A stretch of DNA of 64,000 nt from Roseibium sp. MMSF_3544 (GCF_030732845.1 NZ_JASHKA010000024.1:21842-85841), one strand, 5' to 3'. Shown: positions 1-9,036, numbered from the stretch's first letter. Translations and numbers: made by a program. The notes: generated by a model from the letters alone, not told the origin.

Positions 1-2
1 AG

Positions 3-1340
3 ATCGACGGCAAGGCGAAGATCGTCACGGCGCGCGAGACGCTTGCCGAAGTGGCCGGCAGACTGCCTGCGTCGCTGCAAGTTGGTCTGATTGCGTACGG
101 CCACAATCGCAAGGGCGATTGCAGCGACATCGAAACGCTTGTTCCCACGGGGCCGGCCGCTACACAGGCCAGTGCCCTCGTAGCTTCGGTCAGGGCCCTG
201 AACCCGAAAGGCAAAACGCCTTTGACCGAAGCGGTCCGCCGTGCGGCGGGCGAGTTGCGCTATCAGGAAGACAAGGCCACGGTCATCCTCATTACCGATG
301 GCATCGAAACGTGTGAAGCGGATCCTTGCGCCGTTGCCACGGAGCTTGAGTCGCTGGGGATCGACTTCACCGCCCACGTGATCGGCTTCGGACTGTCCGA
401 CGAGGAAAGCCGCCAGGTATCCTGTCTTGCGGACAATACCGGCGGGCTCTTCCTGAACGCTTCAAATGCGTCGGATCTGACCCAGGCTCTTCAGCAGACC
501 GTCGCGGCGGCACCACAGCCGCTTCCAGCTCCACCGCAGCCGGCCCCTGCGGTCTCGTTGTCGAAAAATCTGTCGGCCTCGGTGAGCCTTGAAGACGGGG
601 GACCAGCCCTGACCGACGCTGATGGTGTCCGGGTCTACTGGTCCGCCGTGCCAGCGAACGGCAGTGAGGAAATCAATCTGATTGCGTTGCCGGAAATTAC
701 AGCGCGCCTGGAACCGGGCTCCTATCAGATCGTCGCACGGACGGACAGGGGCAGTTCGGCATCGGCTGCGGTCACCGTTTCGGACACGGAAATGACGGAG
801 GTCAATCTCGTCCTTGGCGACGGGAAAATCGATCTGGCTGCCATCCTCTCCAATCAGGACCTGCAGCTGTTCGACACGGATTTCCGATGGGACATTGAGA
901 ACACCGTCACCGGCGAGACTTTTTCGGTCTATACGCAAAACCTTGTGAAGGTTGTTCCCAGCGGCAGCTACAGCGCGCGCCTGGTCATCACGCGTCTGGA
1001 CAAGATGTCTCCAGGGAGCGTTGACCTTGATGTGGCGACGGGTGAGACCGTGCAGGCGGAGATAATTGCGCCTACGTCGAAAGTGCTGTTCAGAGCCTTC
1101 AACGCCGACGGCAGCGAACTGACAAAGTTCGATGTGAGGTTCGGTGTCTACCAGGGAAGTTCGACAACGAACCAGGACGCCTGGGTCAAGGGACTCATCG
1201 GCGGCGACCCGGTTTTTCTGCTTCCAGGTCAGTATGCAGTACGCGCTGAAGCCTGGGACGGCAGCAAGCGTGACCCGGTCTCGAATGTGGTCGAGGTGAC
1301 ACCAGCCTCCGACCAGACCATCGACCTGGTGTTCCCATGA
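3..1340 (+). CDS. vWA-domain protein, C-terminal part (start lies outside window)
   Basis: The frame is already open at base 3, so the start and the DxSxS metal loop of the vWA fold lie upstream. The first ~150 visible codons are the second half of a vWA domain: a GKTPLTEA stretch (the usual MIDAS threonine region) and the strand ITDGIETC. A Pro/Ala-rich linker at codons ~170-182 leads to ~260 residues of beta-rich sequence that look like two or three Ig-like or carboxypeptidase-regulatory-like sandwiches. It is probably exported or surface-attached, but the signal peptide is not visible. Its stop overlaps the next start as ATGA, so it is translationally coupled to the DUF3137 gene and heads at least the visible part of a five-gene operon. 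Ligand and partner are unknown. Confidence 0.8.
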   Translation: MDGKAKIVTARETLAEVAGRLPASLQVGLIAYGHNRKGDCSDIETLVPTGPAATQASALVASVRALNPKGKTPLTEAVRRAAGELRYQEDKATVILITDGIETCEADPCAVATELESLGIDFTAHVIGFGLSDEESRQVSCLADNTGGLFLNASNASDLTQALQQTVAAAPQPLPAPPQPAPAVSLSKNLSASVSLEDGGPALTDADGVRVYWSAVPANGSEEINLIALPEITARLEPGSYQIVARTDRGSSASAAVTVSDTEMTEVNLVLGDGKIDLAAILSNQDLQLFDTDFRWDIENTVTGETFSVYTQNLVKVVPSGSYSARLVITRLDKMSPGSVDLDVATGETVQAEIIAPTSKVLFRAFNADGSELTKFDVRFGVYQGSSTTNQDAWVKGLIGGDPVFLLPGQYAVRAEAWDGSKRDPVSNVVEVTPASDQTIDLVFP

Positions 1341-2275
1341 GTGGACAGACACTGTTTTGGGACCCCTTCGAGGTTTCCGTGAAACCTGCGCAGGAGCCTG
1401 CCGGGAACGACACGAAGCCGCTGCTGCCAGCCTCCTACAAGAAACTGGAGCTGCCCTCTTTCGCGCTTTCCATACCCGGCTTCCTGCTGGCTGTTTTCAG
1501 TGACAGCCTGCGCCCGCTCGGTATCGTGCTTGCAACGCTCGGCATGGCTGGCGGGTTTGCGATCAATCACTTCACCGGTGCGTCGAAGGATCGCCTCAAC
1601 CGTTTGCGCAAGGCCGCAGAGGCACTCGACTTCCGGTTCCGGTCCAAGATACCGGGCACGCGATTGCAAAAGATCCGTGAAGAGATACCGGAGTTTTTCA
1701 AGTTGCGGGTCGGCGGATCAATCCCGCTTGTCATCGAGAGCGAGATGTGGGGGACTTCGGAAAACGGTGCGCCGATCTGGGTCGGGTTGGGGGCGCACTC
1801 CTCGGCCGCTTTTTTCGGCGGCCCGAAACAAAACACCACGACCGAAAGGGGCGGGCCACAGGGCAATGTCGTGATGATGATTGCTGCCTACAAGCTCGAC
1901 CGGGACACCGGCATTCGCCTGGTGCTGATGCCGGAAAATGTGAGTGCGATCGGACCGTTGGACCGTGACCTGAAAACGGAGAGCGTTGCCTTCAACAATG
2001 CCTTCAACATCCGGGTGACGACATCGCAGGGCGCGGCTGAACTCGACCAGGTTTCCGTCGAGGTCCTGCAAGTTCTCACACCTGCACTCCAGACGACACT
2101 TCTCGATCTTGCCGACCGGTTCGCGGCGCGGCTCGTCATCGATCGCGGCATCGTCTATTTCGCCGGTTTTCGCAATCTCCAGAGCCTGGACGACGCAGTC
2201 CTCCAGACATTCGTGAAGGACGTTGTCGCTGGATTTTCACAGGCGTCGATTTCGTTCAAACATTACGCGGAGTAG
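1337..2275 (+). CDS. DUF3137-like membrane protein
   Basis: A 312-residue protein with a ~40-residue cytoplasmic head, two hydrophobic segments at ~46-60 and ~63-79, and a soluble alpha/beta domain (~90-310). The order (short head, paired membrane helices, soluble domain with a central VFxxGGP-like loop) and the position directly before lemA fit the DUF3137 family, which is often found beside LemA. The family has no established biochemical role. The start overlaps the preceding vWA stop by four bases and the end lies 7 bases before lemA, so it is co-transcribed with both. A role in envelope maintenance with LemA is inferred from context only. Confidence 0.65.
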   Translation: MSGQTLFWDPFEVSVKPAQEPAGNDTKPLLPASYKKLELPSFALSIPGFLLAVFSDSLRPLGIVLATLGMAGGFAINHFTGASKDRLNRLRKAAEALDFRFRSKIPGTRLQKIREEIPEFFKLRVGGSIPLVIESEMWGTSENGAPIWVGLGAHSSAAFFGGPKQNTTTERGGPQGNVVMMIAAYKLDRDTGIRLVLMPENVSAIGPLDRDLKTESVAFNNAFNIRVTTSQGAAELDQVSVEVLQVLTPALQTTLLDLADRFAARLVIDRGIVYFAGFRNLQSLDDAVLQTFVKDVVAGFSQASISFKHYAE

Positions 2276-2282
2276 TCCGGAC

Positions 2283-2891
2283 ATGACTTTTGTTTTGACT
2301 TTGATTTTGCTGGTCGCCGTTGTCGTTGCCACCTATGTCCTTTGCTACAATTCCCTCATGGCAGCTCATTTCCGTGTCGATGAAGCCTGGTCCGGCATTA
2401 CGGTTCAGCTTAAGCGCCGGCATGCCCTCATTCCCAATCTTGTTCAGGCAGCCAGAACGGCCCTCGGGCACGAGCAGGCGATCGTCGACAAGATCGTTTC
2501 GGCGCGAACCGAGGCCCTTGAGGCCATGGCGAGCAACAGCCATGCGGACATCGCCAAGGCGGAGGCGGGTCTGTCCCGGGCTCTCGGGCAATTCATTGCC
2601 TACACGGAAGACAATCCGGAGATCACGGCGAACGAAAACCTGGTCGTCTTGCAAAGACAGCTTGAAGAGACCGAAGACCAAGTTGCGGCTGCGCGGCGTA
2701 TCTACAATGGCAATGTCCAAGCCTACAACACCAGGGTGTCTTCCATTCCTTGGAATTTCGTCGCGGGCATCAACGGTTTGAAGCCGGGTGAGATGTTCAC
2801 GCTGGACGAGGCCGAGATGAAGGAAATTCAAAAAGACCCGTCCGTTGACGATCTGCAACTTGCCGTGCCTTCCCAAAACGAGAGGACTTGA
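2283..2891 (+). CDS. lemA: LemA family protein
   Basis: A 202-residue LemA protein: one N-terminal membrane helix (residues ~3-22), a short periplasmic or cytoplasmic turn with YNSLMA, then a long helical bundle. The family signature appears as RRHALIPNLVQAAR, close to the usual RxDLIPNLV; the C-terminal part carries the YNxxVxxYNT and PWN-type segments typical of the family. An in-frame GTG 60 bases upstream would add residues that overlap the DUF3137 gene and hide the membrane anchor, so the ATG at 2283 is preferred. LemA proteins are widespread membrane-anchored helical proteins of poorly defined function. It sits between DUF3137 and a secreted SH3-repeat gene in the operon. Confidence 0.9.
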   Translation: MTFVLTLILLVAVVVATYVLCYNSLMAAHFRVDEAWSGITVQLKRRHALIPNLVQAARTALGHEQAIVDKIVSARTEALEAMASNSHADIAKAEAGLSRALGQFIAYTEDNPEITANENLVVLQRQLEETEDQVAAARRIYNGNVQAYNTRVSSIPWNFVAGINGLKPGEMFTLDEAEMKEIQKDPSVDDLQLAVPSQNERT

Positions 2892-2895
2892 CCTG

Positions 2896-4557
2896 ATGAT
2901 CCGGCTCCTCTTCGTCTTCCTGGTTCTCGCTTTCTCGGTATCAAGCGCGTCTGCTTCGGCTGAGACCTGTATCGCGTCTGCTCCGAACGGCAGTTCCCTG
3001 CGCATCTATGATGCCCCAAGCACAAGTGCTGGGGTTCTCGGCGGGATCGGCGTTGGAACCTGCGGCATTACAGTCACCAACCAATGTGAAGGCGCGATGT
3101 GCGTGATCACCCTGCCCGGCCTGAATGGCTGGGCGGATATGCGCCATATCTCAAACAGTCCTGTTCAGGCGCCGGGCCTTATGAATGGTCCGCAGGGTGG
3201 CGGCAGCTACACCTATGCGGTGGTCGGTGGCAGCGGAACCGTGACGGCGGCCGGAATCACGCAACCGACACCCGTGGACGCAACCGGTTCCGTCCGGATA
3301 GAGGCGTCGTCCGCGACATCGGCAACCCTGTTCCTGCCCCGCGAAGTCACGGACGCGCCTGTCCGGCTGACCGGGCAAGGGACGGGACCCTGGACGGGTG
3401 GGTTCGGCAGCTGGGGCGGCATGCCCATGGGCGTTTCCGTCACCTTCAACGGGCTGGGCGATCAGACTGCGCGCCTTGTCCTGGAAGGGGCAAACCAGAT
3501 CGCTTCGATGAAAATCAGCCTCGATCTGAGTGCACGGGCACTTCCTTCAAATCAACAGTCCGGTGCGGCAAATGCCGGAAGCGGAGTTCCCCAGGCCCCT
3601 TCTCCAGCCCCGTCGGCACAAGGGGCCGGATCGAATGCCTGTGCAGACCTGGAGCGGATCACCCGGATCATCAATCGTCAGGCAGGGACACGGCAAATCC
3701 AGGATATGCGGGGCATTTATGTCATCGCAGGTGTCAAAGGAACCGGTCCGGCGGACGATCAGGCCGCCTGCGCCAGAGCGCTTGACCTGATTGCGCAGGA
3801 CGAGGGTCTTTGGAAGCTTGCTGAAAACGGGCTGGGCGCTGGCGCCGGGACGGGCCAAGCGACACCGGTGCCCGCGCCGAGACCAAATCCGGGCGGGCAA
3901 CAAGCCGGATCAGGCGCGTCGGCAACACCAGCGGTCAATCCGCAAGGCGGCGTCTCGGTGGGCGGGAGCACAGCTTCACCGCCTCAAAATGGTGAGCTTC
4001 TTGCGCAAGCCTGCGTCATCCTTCAGCCGGTCGTGAGCCCCTTGCTGCGCGGGCAATCGCGGTCAAACCGGGAAACCGTACTGGCCATTCTTTCGGCCCA
4101 AGGCGTTGTCAGCGTTGCTTCAGCACAGTCGCGCCAGTGTGCGCTCGTGATGGCCGAACTAGTTGCTGTCGGGTTGATCGTGAACGACACGCGTCCCTGG
4201 CTTGAGATTGCAAATTCCAACCCGGGAGGCGGCGGAGAGGATCCGGCGACGATGATTGCCGGCGGCGTCGAAATCGGCATTGATCCGTCCGACTTCATTC
4301 CGGAGTTCGACCCGTCGGGGCAACAAGGTGCCGGAACTGGAAATTCCACGGTTGCGGTATCCGGGCAGGAGGCCACGGCGGCCTGCCTCGAACTCGGCGA
4401 CGCAATGATCGTTACGATCCGCCTCGGGTTTGCGGGCGATCTGGAAACCTTCTCGCAAATTCTGAAGAAGCACCGCGTTGAAACCCTGGCGCCGTCTGCG
4501 ACCCAGGCCTGCGCGCGGGCGCTCGATGAAGCGCGACAGGCGGGGTTGGCGAGATGA
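2896..4557 (+). CDS. Secreted SH3-like protein with three 124-residue cysteine-paired repeats
   Basis: A 553-residue exported protein: signal peptide (~1-21, ending SASASA), a bacterial SH3-like domain (~22-90) with LRIYDAPSTSAGVLG and a WADMRHIS end, and a beta-rich middle (~100-225). The C-terminal half holds three modules joined by Pro/Gly/Ala linkers. Each has a cysteine pair: C249/C292, C373/C415 and C497/C539. The first cysteines are spaced exactly 124 residues apart, and each second cysteine is followed by Ala/Leu and a short helix, so the modules are tandem repeats, probably with one disulfide each. It begins 4 bases after lemA stops and overlaps the next gene (ATGA). SH3 domains of this kind often bind peptidoglycan peptides; the repeat module is not one I recognise. 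Confidence 0.75.
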   Translation: MIRLLFVFLVLAFSVSSASASAETCIASAPNGSSLRIYDAPSTSAGVLGGIGVGTCGITVTNQCEGAMCVITLPGLNGWADMRHISNSPVQAPGLMNGPQGGGSYTYAVVGGSGTVTAAGITQPTPVDATGSVRIEASSATSATLFLPREVTDAPVRLTGQGTGPWTGGFGSWGGMPMGVSVTFNGLGDQTARLVLEGANQIASMKISLDLSARALPSNQQSGAANAGSGVPQAPSPAPSAQGAGSNACADLERITRIINRQAGTRQIQDMRGIYVIAGVKGTGPADDQAACARALDLIAQDEGLWKLAENGLGAGAGTGQATPVPAPRPNPGGQQAGSGASATPAVNPQGGVSVGGSTASPPQNGELLAQACVILQPVVSPLLRGQSRSNRETVLAILSAQGVVSVASAQSRQCALVMAELVAVGLIVNDTRPWLEIANSNPGGGGEDPATMIAGGVEIGIDPSDFIPEFDPSGQQGAGTGNSTVAVSGQEATAACLELGDAMIVTIRLGFAGDLETFSQILKKHRVETLAPSATQACARALDEARQAGLAR

Positions 4558-4988
4558 GACAGTCGACTTGGAGCAGTCTGATGACCGGTTCGCTTTCGAA
4601 GATAATGACGGTGACACTCGGCGCCCTGATGCTCGGTCTGGGTACTTCGTCGGCCACAGCGAGTGATCAGGACCCCGCTGAAGTGAACGACCTGCCGGGC
4701 TTCGGCGTTTGGGGCCCGGCTTACCGGTTGCGCAACGTGCCGGAGGGCATGCGGCTTGTCGTGCGCTCGGAAAGTCGTCGCGGTGCGGCAACCGTCGGCA
4801 GTCTGACAAGATCGGCGACCGAGATCCTGGTTCTGAATTGTGCGCCTGAAATTGCTCCGCTCGCTTTCGAAGACGCTTCGCCTGACGGAAAGCGCGAGTT
4901 GCTCGGCGGTGCCTGGTGCCAGATCGATCACTACGGCATGACCGGCTTTGTTCCCGGGATCTATCTCGACCCGATTCTGGGCCGCTGA
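4554..4988 (+). CDS. Small secreted SH3-like protein
   Basis: A 144-residue protein with an N-terminal signal (hydrophobic core ~17-32, cleavage after SATAS ~37) and one compact SH3-like domain (~50-142). LRNVPEGMRLVVRSES and GFVPGIYLDPI match the start and end strands of bacterial SH3 domains, and there are two cysteines (NCAPE and WCQID) that could pair in the periplasm. It overlaps the upstream repeat protein by four bases (ATGA) and is the last gene of the vWA/DUF3137/LemA operon. It probably supports the same envelope function as the larger SH3 protein. A second in-frame ATG at 4581 would still give a signal peptide. Confidence 0.65.
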   Translation: MRQSTWSSLMTGSLSKIMTVTLGALMLGLGTSSATASDQDPAEVNDLPGFGVWGPAYRLRNVPEGMRLVVRSESRRGAATVGSLTRSATEILVLNCAPEIAPLAFEDASPDGKRELLGGAWCQIDHYGMTGFVPGIYLDPILGR

Positions 4989-5090
4989 GATCTCAACTCG
5001 ATCAAGACACTCGTAATGCGGTCAAAGATGACTTGGTGGCACGCGTTTTCTGATTGCTAGCAACGGCATTAACGAAGACTGGAGAGACAA

Positions 5091-5660
5091 ATGACAGCTT
5101 TGTATATTCATGATGCAAACATTTATGACGCGGGATTGAGCTTCAAGCAGGACCCTGCAGCGCGGCATCTGAAAATTCCCAAAAGCCAGTCGATCTCTCA
5201 GATAACAAAAGCGGTGAAGGCGGTCTGCGGCCCGCGAAACCACTACACGGTCGTCGTTCTGAATGCGCATGGGAACAAAGACAGGATCAATATCGGGACC
5301 GGCATCACGCACACGCATACCAGTTTCTGGAAAGCGGTCGGCGATGCGCTGTTTACAAAAAACAGGGGTATTGAAATCCATTCCTGCCTCTTTGCGGCAA
5401 CCAGGCGGGCGACTTCCATGGCCGATGCCAAAGCCATCGCGAAATACGATGAGGCCAACAATGCCTATAGCTCACACGCACTGAAAGTCATTGCCAATGC
5501 AGCCGGCTGTGTCGTGAAGGCCGGAACCGGATTTCAACTCGGCCAGACAGCGTCCGGTTCCGGGGATACAGACGGACGATTCGAAACCGCCTGGGTCAAG
5601 GTCAATCCGGCCGGGTTCGCCGCACAATTCTCGGCCGATGTCCACCCCAGAGAACATTGA
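5091..5660 (+). CDS. Small caspase-fold-like protein (putative clan CD His/Cys dyad)
   Basis: A 189-residue cytosolic-looking protein preceded by a GGAGAG ribosome site. I do not recognise it as a named family member, but its core resembles caspase/gingipain-fold and DUF4347 proteins. A hydrophobic strand YTVVVLNAHG ends in H60-G61, and the next long strand GIEIHSCLFA ends in C99, the spacing expected for a catalytic His/Cys dyad. After C99 come a helix and a GCVVKAGTG strand like the later core strands of that fold. There is no signal peptide or added domain. It stands alone between the LemA operon and TRAP operon 1. The fold is inferred by eye; activity and substrate are unknown. Confidence 0.6.
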   Translation: MTALYIHDANIYDAGLSFKQDPAARHLKIPKSQSISQITKAVKAVCGPRNHYTVVVLNAHGNKDRINIGTGITHTHTSFWKAVGDALFTKNRGIEIHSCLFAATRRATSMADAKAIAKYDEANNAYSSHALKVIANAAGCVVKAGTGFQLGQTASGSGDTDGRFETAWVKVNPAGFAAQFSADVHPREH

Positions 5661-5930
5661 ACGGGTTTCAGCCCTTTCGCTGGCTGAATGCAGTGCGGCG
5701 AGCTGCAAAGTGTATCGCCAATTGACGAAGCGTTCGCGCGTGGGAACGCGTGTGTGCCGGCATGCACAGCTATCAAATTTAGTAATAATCGATAAAAGAG
5801 AAAAAAGTGACAAATAACGAATAACTTGAAAAAAATCGACTTTATGCATAGGGTCTTTTCAGGTCGATCACAAACGCGTGTTCGAGTCAGGGCCGGCCCG
5901 AATCCGGCTCCCGCGCAAGGGAGGAAAAAC

Positions 5931-6971
5931 ATGAAGCACCTCAAGTCATTTCTCATGGGTGTGGTCGCTGCGACCATGTCCTTCGGATCCACTGCTTCTG
6001 CAGCCAATATCGACGGCCCGTCCGTCTTCTGGAAAATCTCCATGTGGGGCAACCCGCGGGCCCTTTCTGCCGGCATGGAAGCGCTGGCCGAAAAGGCTGC
6101 AGAGGAAACCGGCGGCAAGTTTCAGATCAAGATCTTCTATGGCGGTCAGCTTTCCGGCGCCCGCGAGAACCTCGATGGCCTGAAACTGAATGCTTTTGAA
6201 GGCGCCGCGTTCTGCAATTTCTATCACCCCGGCAAGAACCCGGCCTTCATGGTGTTCTCCCTGCCGTTCCTGCCGCTTGGTGATCCGCAGGTGGACAAAT
6301 ATGTCCGTTCGAAAATGTTCGAGCACCCGGCACTGATCGCCGACATGGAAAAATGGAATGCCATTCCCTACGTCTCCGGATTGCTGCCGCAATACGAAAT
6401 TCTCGGCAAGGGCGATGCGCCGAAAACGCTTGAGGGTTGGGAAGGCCTTCGCGTGCGTGCCGGTGGCGGTCTGGGTTCAGCGATGGAAAAGCTCGGAGCA
6501 ACCCGCCAGACGCTGCCAGCCGGAGAAACGTCTACCGCGTTCCAGCGTGGAGCGCTTGATGCAGCCGCGTTTCCGTTCACCTATGCCCATGTGGCGTTCA
6601 AGATCAGCGAAGAAGCAGACTGGTACACGAGCAACCTGACGCCCGGAACCTCCGAATGCGGCTGGCTGTTCAACAAGACGGCTTTCGACGCCCTGCCGCA
6701 GCAATACAAGGATTTCCTCTGGGAAAACCGTGATCTTGTCATGGATACGGAACTCGCCGCCTATGCGGAGCAGGACAAGAAGAACCTGCCGGCGTTCGAA
6801 GAAAGCATGGAAAAGATCGTCTATACCGATGAGGAACTGGCGAGATTCAAGGAAATTGCCGGCGAACCGGTTTGGCAGGAGTGGATTGCCGCCAACCAGG
6901 ACAAGTTCGACGCTCAGGGTGTTTTTGACGCCATCTGGCAATATGCCGAAGAAGCACAGGCCAACAAGTAA
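5931..6971 (+). CDS. dctP: TRAP transporter solute-binding protein (DctP family), system 1
   Basis: A 346-residue periplasmic binding protein for a sodium- or proton-driven TRAP transporter. The chosen ATG follows a GGGAGG ribosome site and begins a Sec signal (~1-24, ending TASAA); the upstream extension in the same frame lacks coding character. The mature part shows the DctP pattern: a WGNPRALSAGMEALAEKAAEETGG helix region, FQIKIFYGGQLSGAREN, and the arginine strand GLRVRAGGG near residue 175 that normally binds a substrate carboxylate. The substrate cannot be read from the sequence. A strong hairpin follows the stop, then dctQ and dctM. Confidence 0.92.
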   Translation: MKHLKSFLMGVVAATMSFGSTASAANIDGPSVFWKISMWGNPRALSAGMEALAEKAAEETGGKFQIKIFYGGQLSGARENLDGLKLNAFEGAAFCNFYHPGKNPAFMVFSLPFLPLGDPQVDKYVRSKMFEHPALIADMEKWNAIPYVSGLLPQYEILGKGDAPKTLEGWEGLRVRAGGGLGSAMEKLGATRQTLPAGETSTAFQRGALDAAAFPFTYAHVAFKISEEADWYTSNLTPGTSECGWLFNKTAFDALPQQYKDFLWENRDLVMDTELAAYAEQDKKNLPAFEESMEKIVYTDEELARFKEIAGEPVWQEWIAANQDKFDAQGVFDAIWQYAEEAQANK

Positions 6972-6989
6972 CCGTCGATGATATGCGCA

Positions 6990-7020
6990 ACCGGACCGGC
7001 GGCGCGGCCTCCGGTCCGGT
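6990..7020 (+). terminator. Intercistronic hairpin after dctP (system 1)
   Basis: Arms ACCGGACCGG (6990-6999) and CCGGTCCGGT (7011-7020) pair perfectly over 10 bp around an 11-base GC-rich loop. It starts 18 bases after the binding-protein stop and 23 bases before dctQ. There is no U-run, so it is more likely an mRNA 3-prime stabiliser or processing barrier than a full terminator. Confidence 0.6.
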
Positions 7021-7042
7021 CTGACCCCTGTCTGGATGTTCC

Positions 7043-7699
7043 ATGAATTTATCGTCAAAGCCACCGGATGGTGTGCACGAAGGCGCCATCGGATTTGCCA
7101 GCCGCCTGCTCGCTCCTGTCGAGGATATTGCCAACATGGTCGCGGGGATTGCGATCTTCGTTCTGATGGTTCTCGGTGTTGCACAGATCGGGTTGCGGTC
7201 GATCTTCAACGCGCCGGTCGTCGGCTATATCGATCTCGTGGAGCTCTCCATGGCAACCATGGCGTTTCTGGGCGCCGCCTATTGCCAGCGCCTCGGTGCC
7301 CATATCCGGATGGAGCTCCTGATTAGTCACCTTCATGGCCGCCTGCTTTGGCTGGTCGAGATTTTCGGCCTCCTGTGCGGCCTGTTCATTCTCGGCGTTC
7401 TGATCTGGTACGGATGGGATCATTTCCTGCGCGCCTATGAACTCGGCGATACTACGATTGACGCGGAATACCCTGTCTGGCCGTCGAAACTGCTGGTTCC
7501 CGTCGCGCTTTCCTTCTGGTTTGTCCGGCTGCTGATCCAGCTCGCCGCTGCGATCCATATGCTGATCAACCCGAGCCAGTACCAGGAAGGCGCCATCACC
7601 TCCAAGGATGTCGTCGAAGTCGCCCACGAAGAAATTGAGGGAGCGTTCGGTCACGGCACGGCGGAAGCGCCTGGCGAGCGCGAGGGGCAGAACCGATGA
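7043..7699 (+). CDS. dctQ: TRAP transporter small permease (DctQ family), system 1
   Basis: A 218-residue membrane protein with four predicted helices (~28-52, ~65-88, ~108-130, ~148-170) and a polar C-terminal tail, as in DctQ subunits. The IVDLVEL-like segment after helix 1 (YIDLVELSMATMAFLG) is typical of the family. It docks with the DctM permease in the inner membrane. The stop overlaps the dctM start (ATGA), so the two are coupled. The tail of ~45 residues is slightly longer and more acidic than usual. Confidence 0.9.
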   Translation: MNLSSKPPDGVHEGAIGFASRLLAPVEDIANMVAGIAIFVLMVLGVAQIGLRSIFNAPVVGYIDLVELSMATMAFLGAAYCQRLGAHIRMELLISHLHGRLLWLVEIFGLLCGLFILGVLIWYGWDHFLRAYELGDTTIDAEYPVWPSKLLVPVALSFWFVRLLIQLAAAIHMLINPSQYQEGAITSKDVVEVAHEEIEGAFGHGTAEAPGEREGQNR

Positions 7700-9018
7700 T
7701 CCTGGGTATCGGATTTGAAAACCCGCTTTTGGTCGGCATTATCGGCCTCTGTGTGCTCATGGGCCTTGTCTTTCTTGGGGTCAGGGTCGTCTTCGCGGCT
7801 GCCATCGCCGGTTTGCTCGGGCTGGTCGAGCTGCTCGGATGGGGGCCCGCTGCCGGCATCATCGGAACGATCCCGCATTCAAAGTCTTCCACATATGCGC
7901 TCAGCATCTTGCCACTGTTCATCTTCATCGGGTTCCTGGCCTTTCATGCTGGCATGACGCGGCAATTGTTCGAGGCGGCGCGAAAATGGGTCGGCTGGGT
8001 GCCGGGCGGCCTTGCGGTCGCAACTGTGTTTGCGACCGCCGGATTTGCCGCCGTTTCCGGCGCGTCGACTGCGACTTCGGCCGTCTTTGCACGCGTTGCC
8101 ATCCCCGAAATGCTCAGCCACGGTTATGACAAGCGGCTTGCGGCAGGGGTCGTTGCCGCAGGCGGGACGCTGGCGACACTCATTCCGCCGTCGGCCATTC
8201 TGGTTATCTACGCCATCATCGTAGAGGAATCGGTCGGGCGTCTGCTCCTGGCCGGGTTCCTGCCCGGTCTCGTTTCCGCGCTGATCTATGCTGGCATTAT
8301 CATCGTCTGGGCGATCCGGAAGCCGGAGAACGCGCCGTCCGTGGGTGGGTTCACATTGCGCGAGAAAATGGCAACCCTGCCCGGCATTTCTCCGATCGTG
8401 CTGGTCGTTTTCATCATCATCACTGCCATTTACGGCGGTTGGGCAACGCCGACGGAAGCGGGGGCCCTCGGAGCGGCAGTGGTGTTCGTGCTGGCGCTCT
8501 TCCGCGGCACAGGGTTCGCGACAATCAAGGATGCGCTGATGGAATCGGCCAAGCTGACAGCGATGATCTTCTCGCTGATCTGGGGCGTGCTGATCTTCGT
8601 TCGTTTCCTGGGCTTTTCCGGCCTGCCCGAGGCGTTTACCAACTGGATCCTGTCAATACCGGCAGATCCTATCATCATCATGATCGGCATTCTGATTGCC
8701 TACGCCATCCTGGGCATGTTCATGGACGCGATCGGCATGCTGCTCTTGACCCTTCCGGTGGTCTACCCTGCGGTGATCGCCCTAGGGTTCGATTCCATCT
8801 GGTTCGGCATCATCGTGGTCAAGATGGCCGAGGTCTGCCTGATCACGCCCCCGATCGGACTGAATTGCTTTGTCGTCAACGGCGTGCGGCCAGACATATC
8901 GTTGGGGCAGATCTTCCGGGGCGTCACCCTCTTTTTCATCGCCGACGTGATCACGATCGCCGTGCTGCTTGCCTTTCCGGAGATCGTGACCTGGTTGCCG
9001 GATCTCATGCGAAACTGA
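7696..9018 (+). CDS. dctM: TRAP transporter large permease (DctM family), system 1
   Basis: A 440-residue polytopic protein of normal DctM length, with about 12 hydrophobic segments. It carries the family hallmarks: the GLxxxSGAS-like loop AAVSGASTATSAVFARVAIPEM, the GGTLATLIPPSAILVIY motif, and a second inverted copy around GMFMDAIGMLLLTLPVVYP with TPPIGLNCFVVNG near the C-terminus. It forms the ion-coupled transport channel with DctQ. It overlaps dctQ by four bases and is followed 18 bases later by a GlcG/HbpS gene on the same strand. Confidence 0.93.
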   Translation: MILGIGFENPLLVGIIGLCVLMGLVFLGVRVVFAAAIAGLLGLVELLGWGPAAGIIGTIPHSKSSTYALSILPLFIFIGFLAFHAGMTRQLFEAARKWVGWVPGGLAVATVFATAGFAAVSGASTATSAVFARVAIPEMLSHGYDKRLAAGVVAAGGTLATLIPPSAILVIYAIIVEESVGRLLLAGFLPGLVSALIYAGIIIVWAIRKPENAPSVGGFTLREKMATLPGISPIVLVVFIIITAIYGGWATPTEAGALGAAVVFVLALFRGTGFATIKDALMESAKLTAMIFSLIWGVLIFVRFLGFSGLPEAFTNWILSIPADPIIIMIGILIAYAILGMFMDAIGMLLLTLPVVYPAVIALGFDSIWFGIIVVKMAEVCLITPPIGLNCFVVNGVRPDISLGQIFRGVTLFFIADVITIAVLLAFPEIVTWLPDLMRN

Positions 9019-9036
9019 CATTAGCGGGAAAACGCC

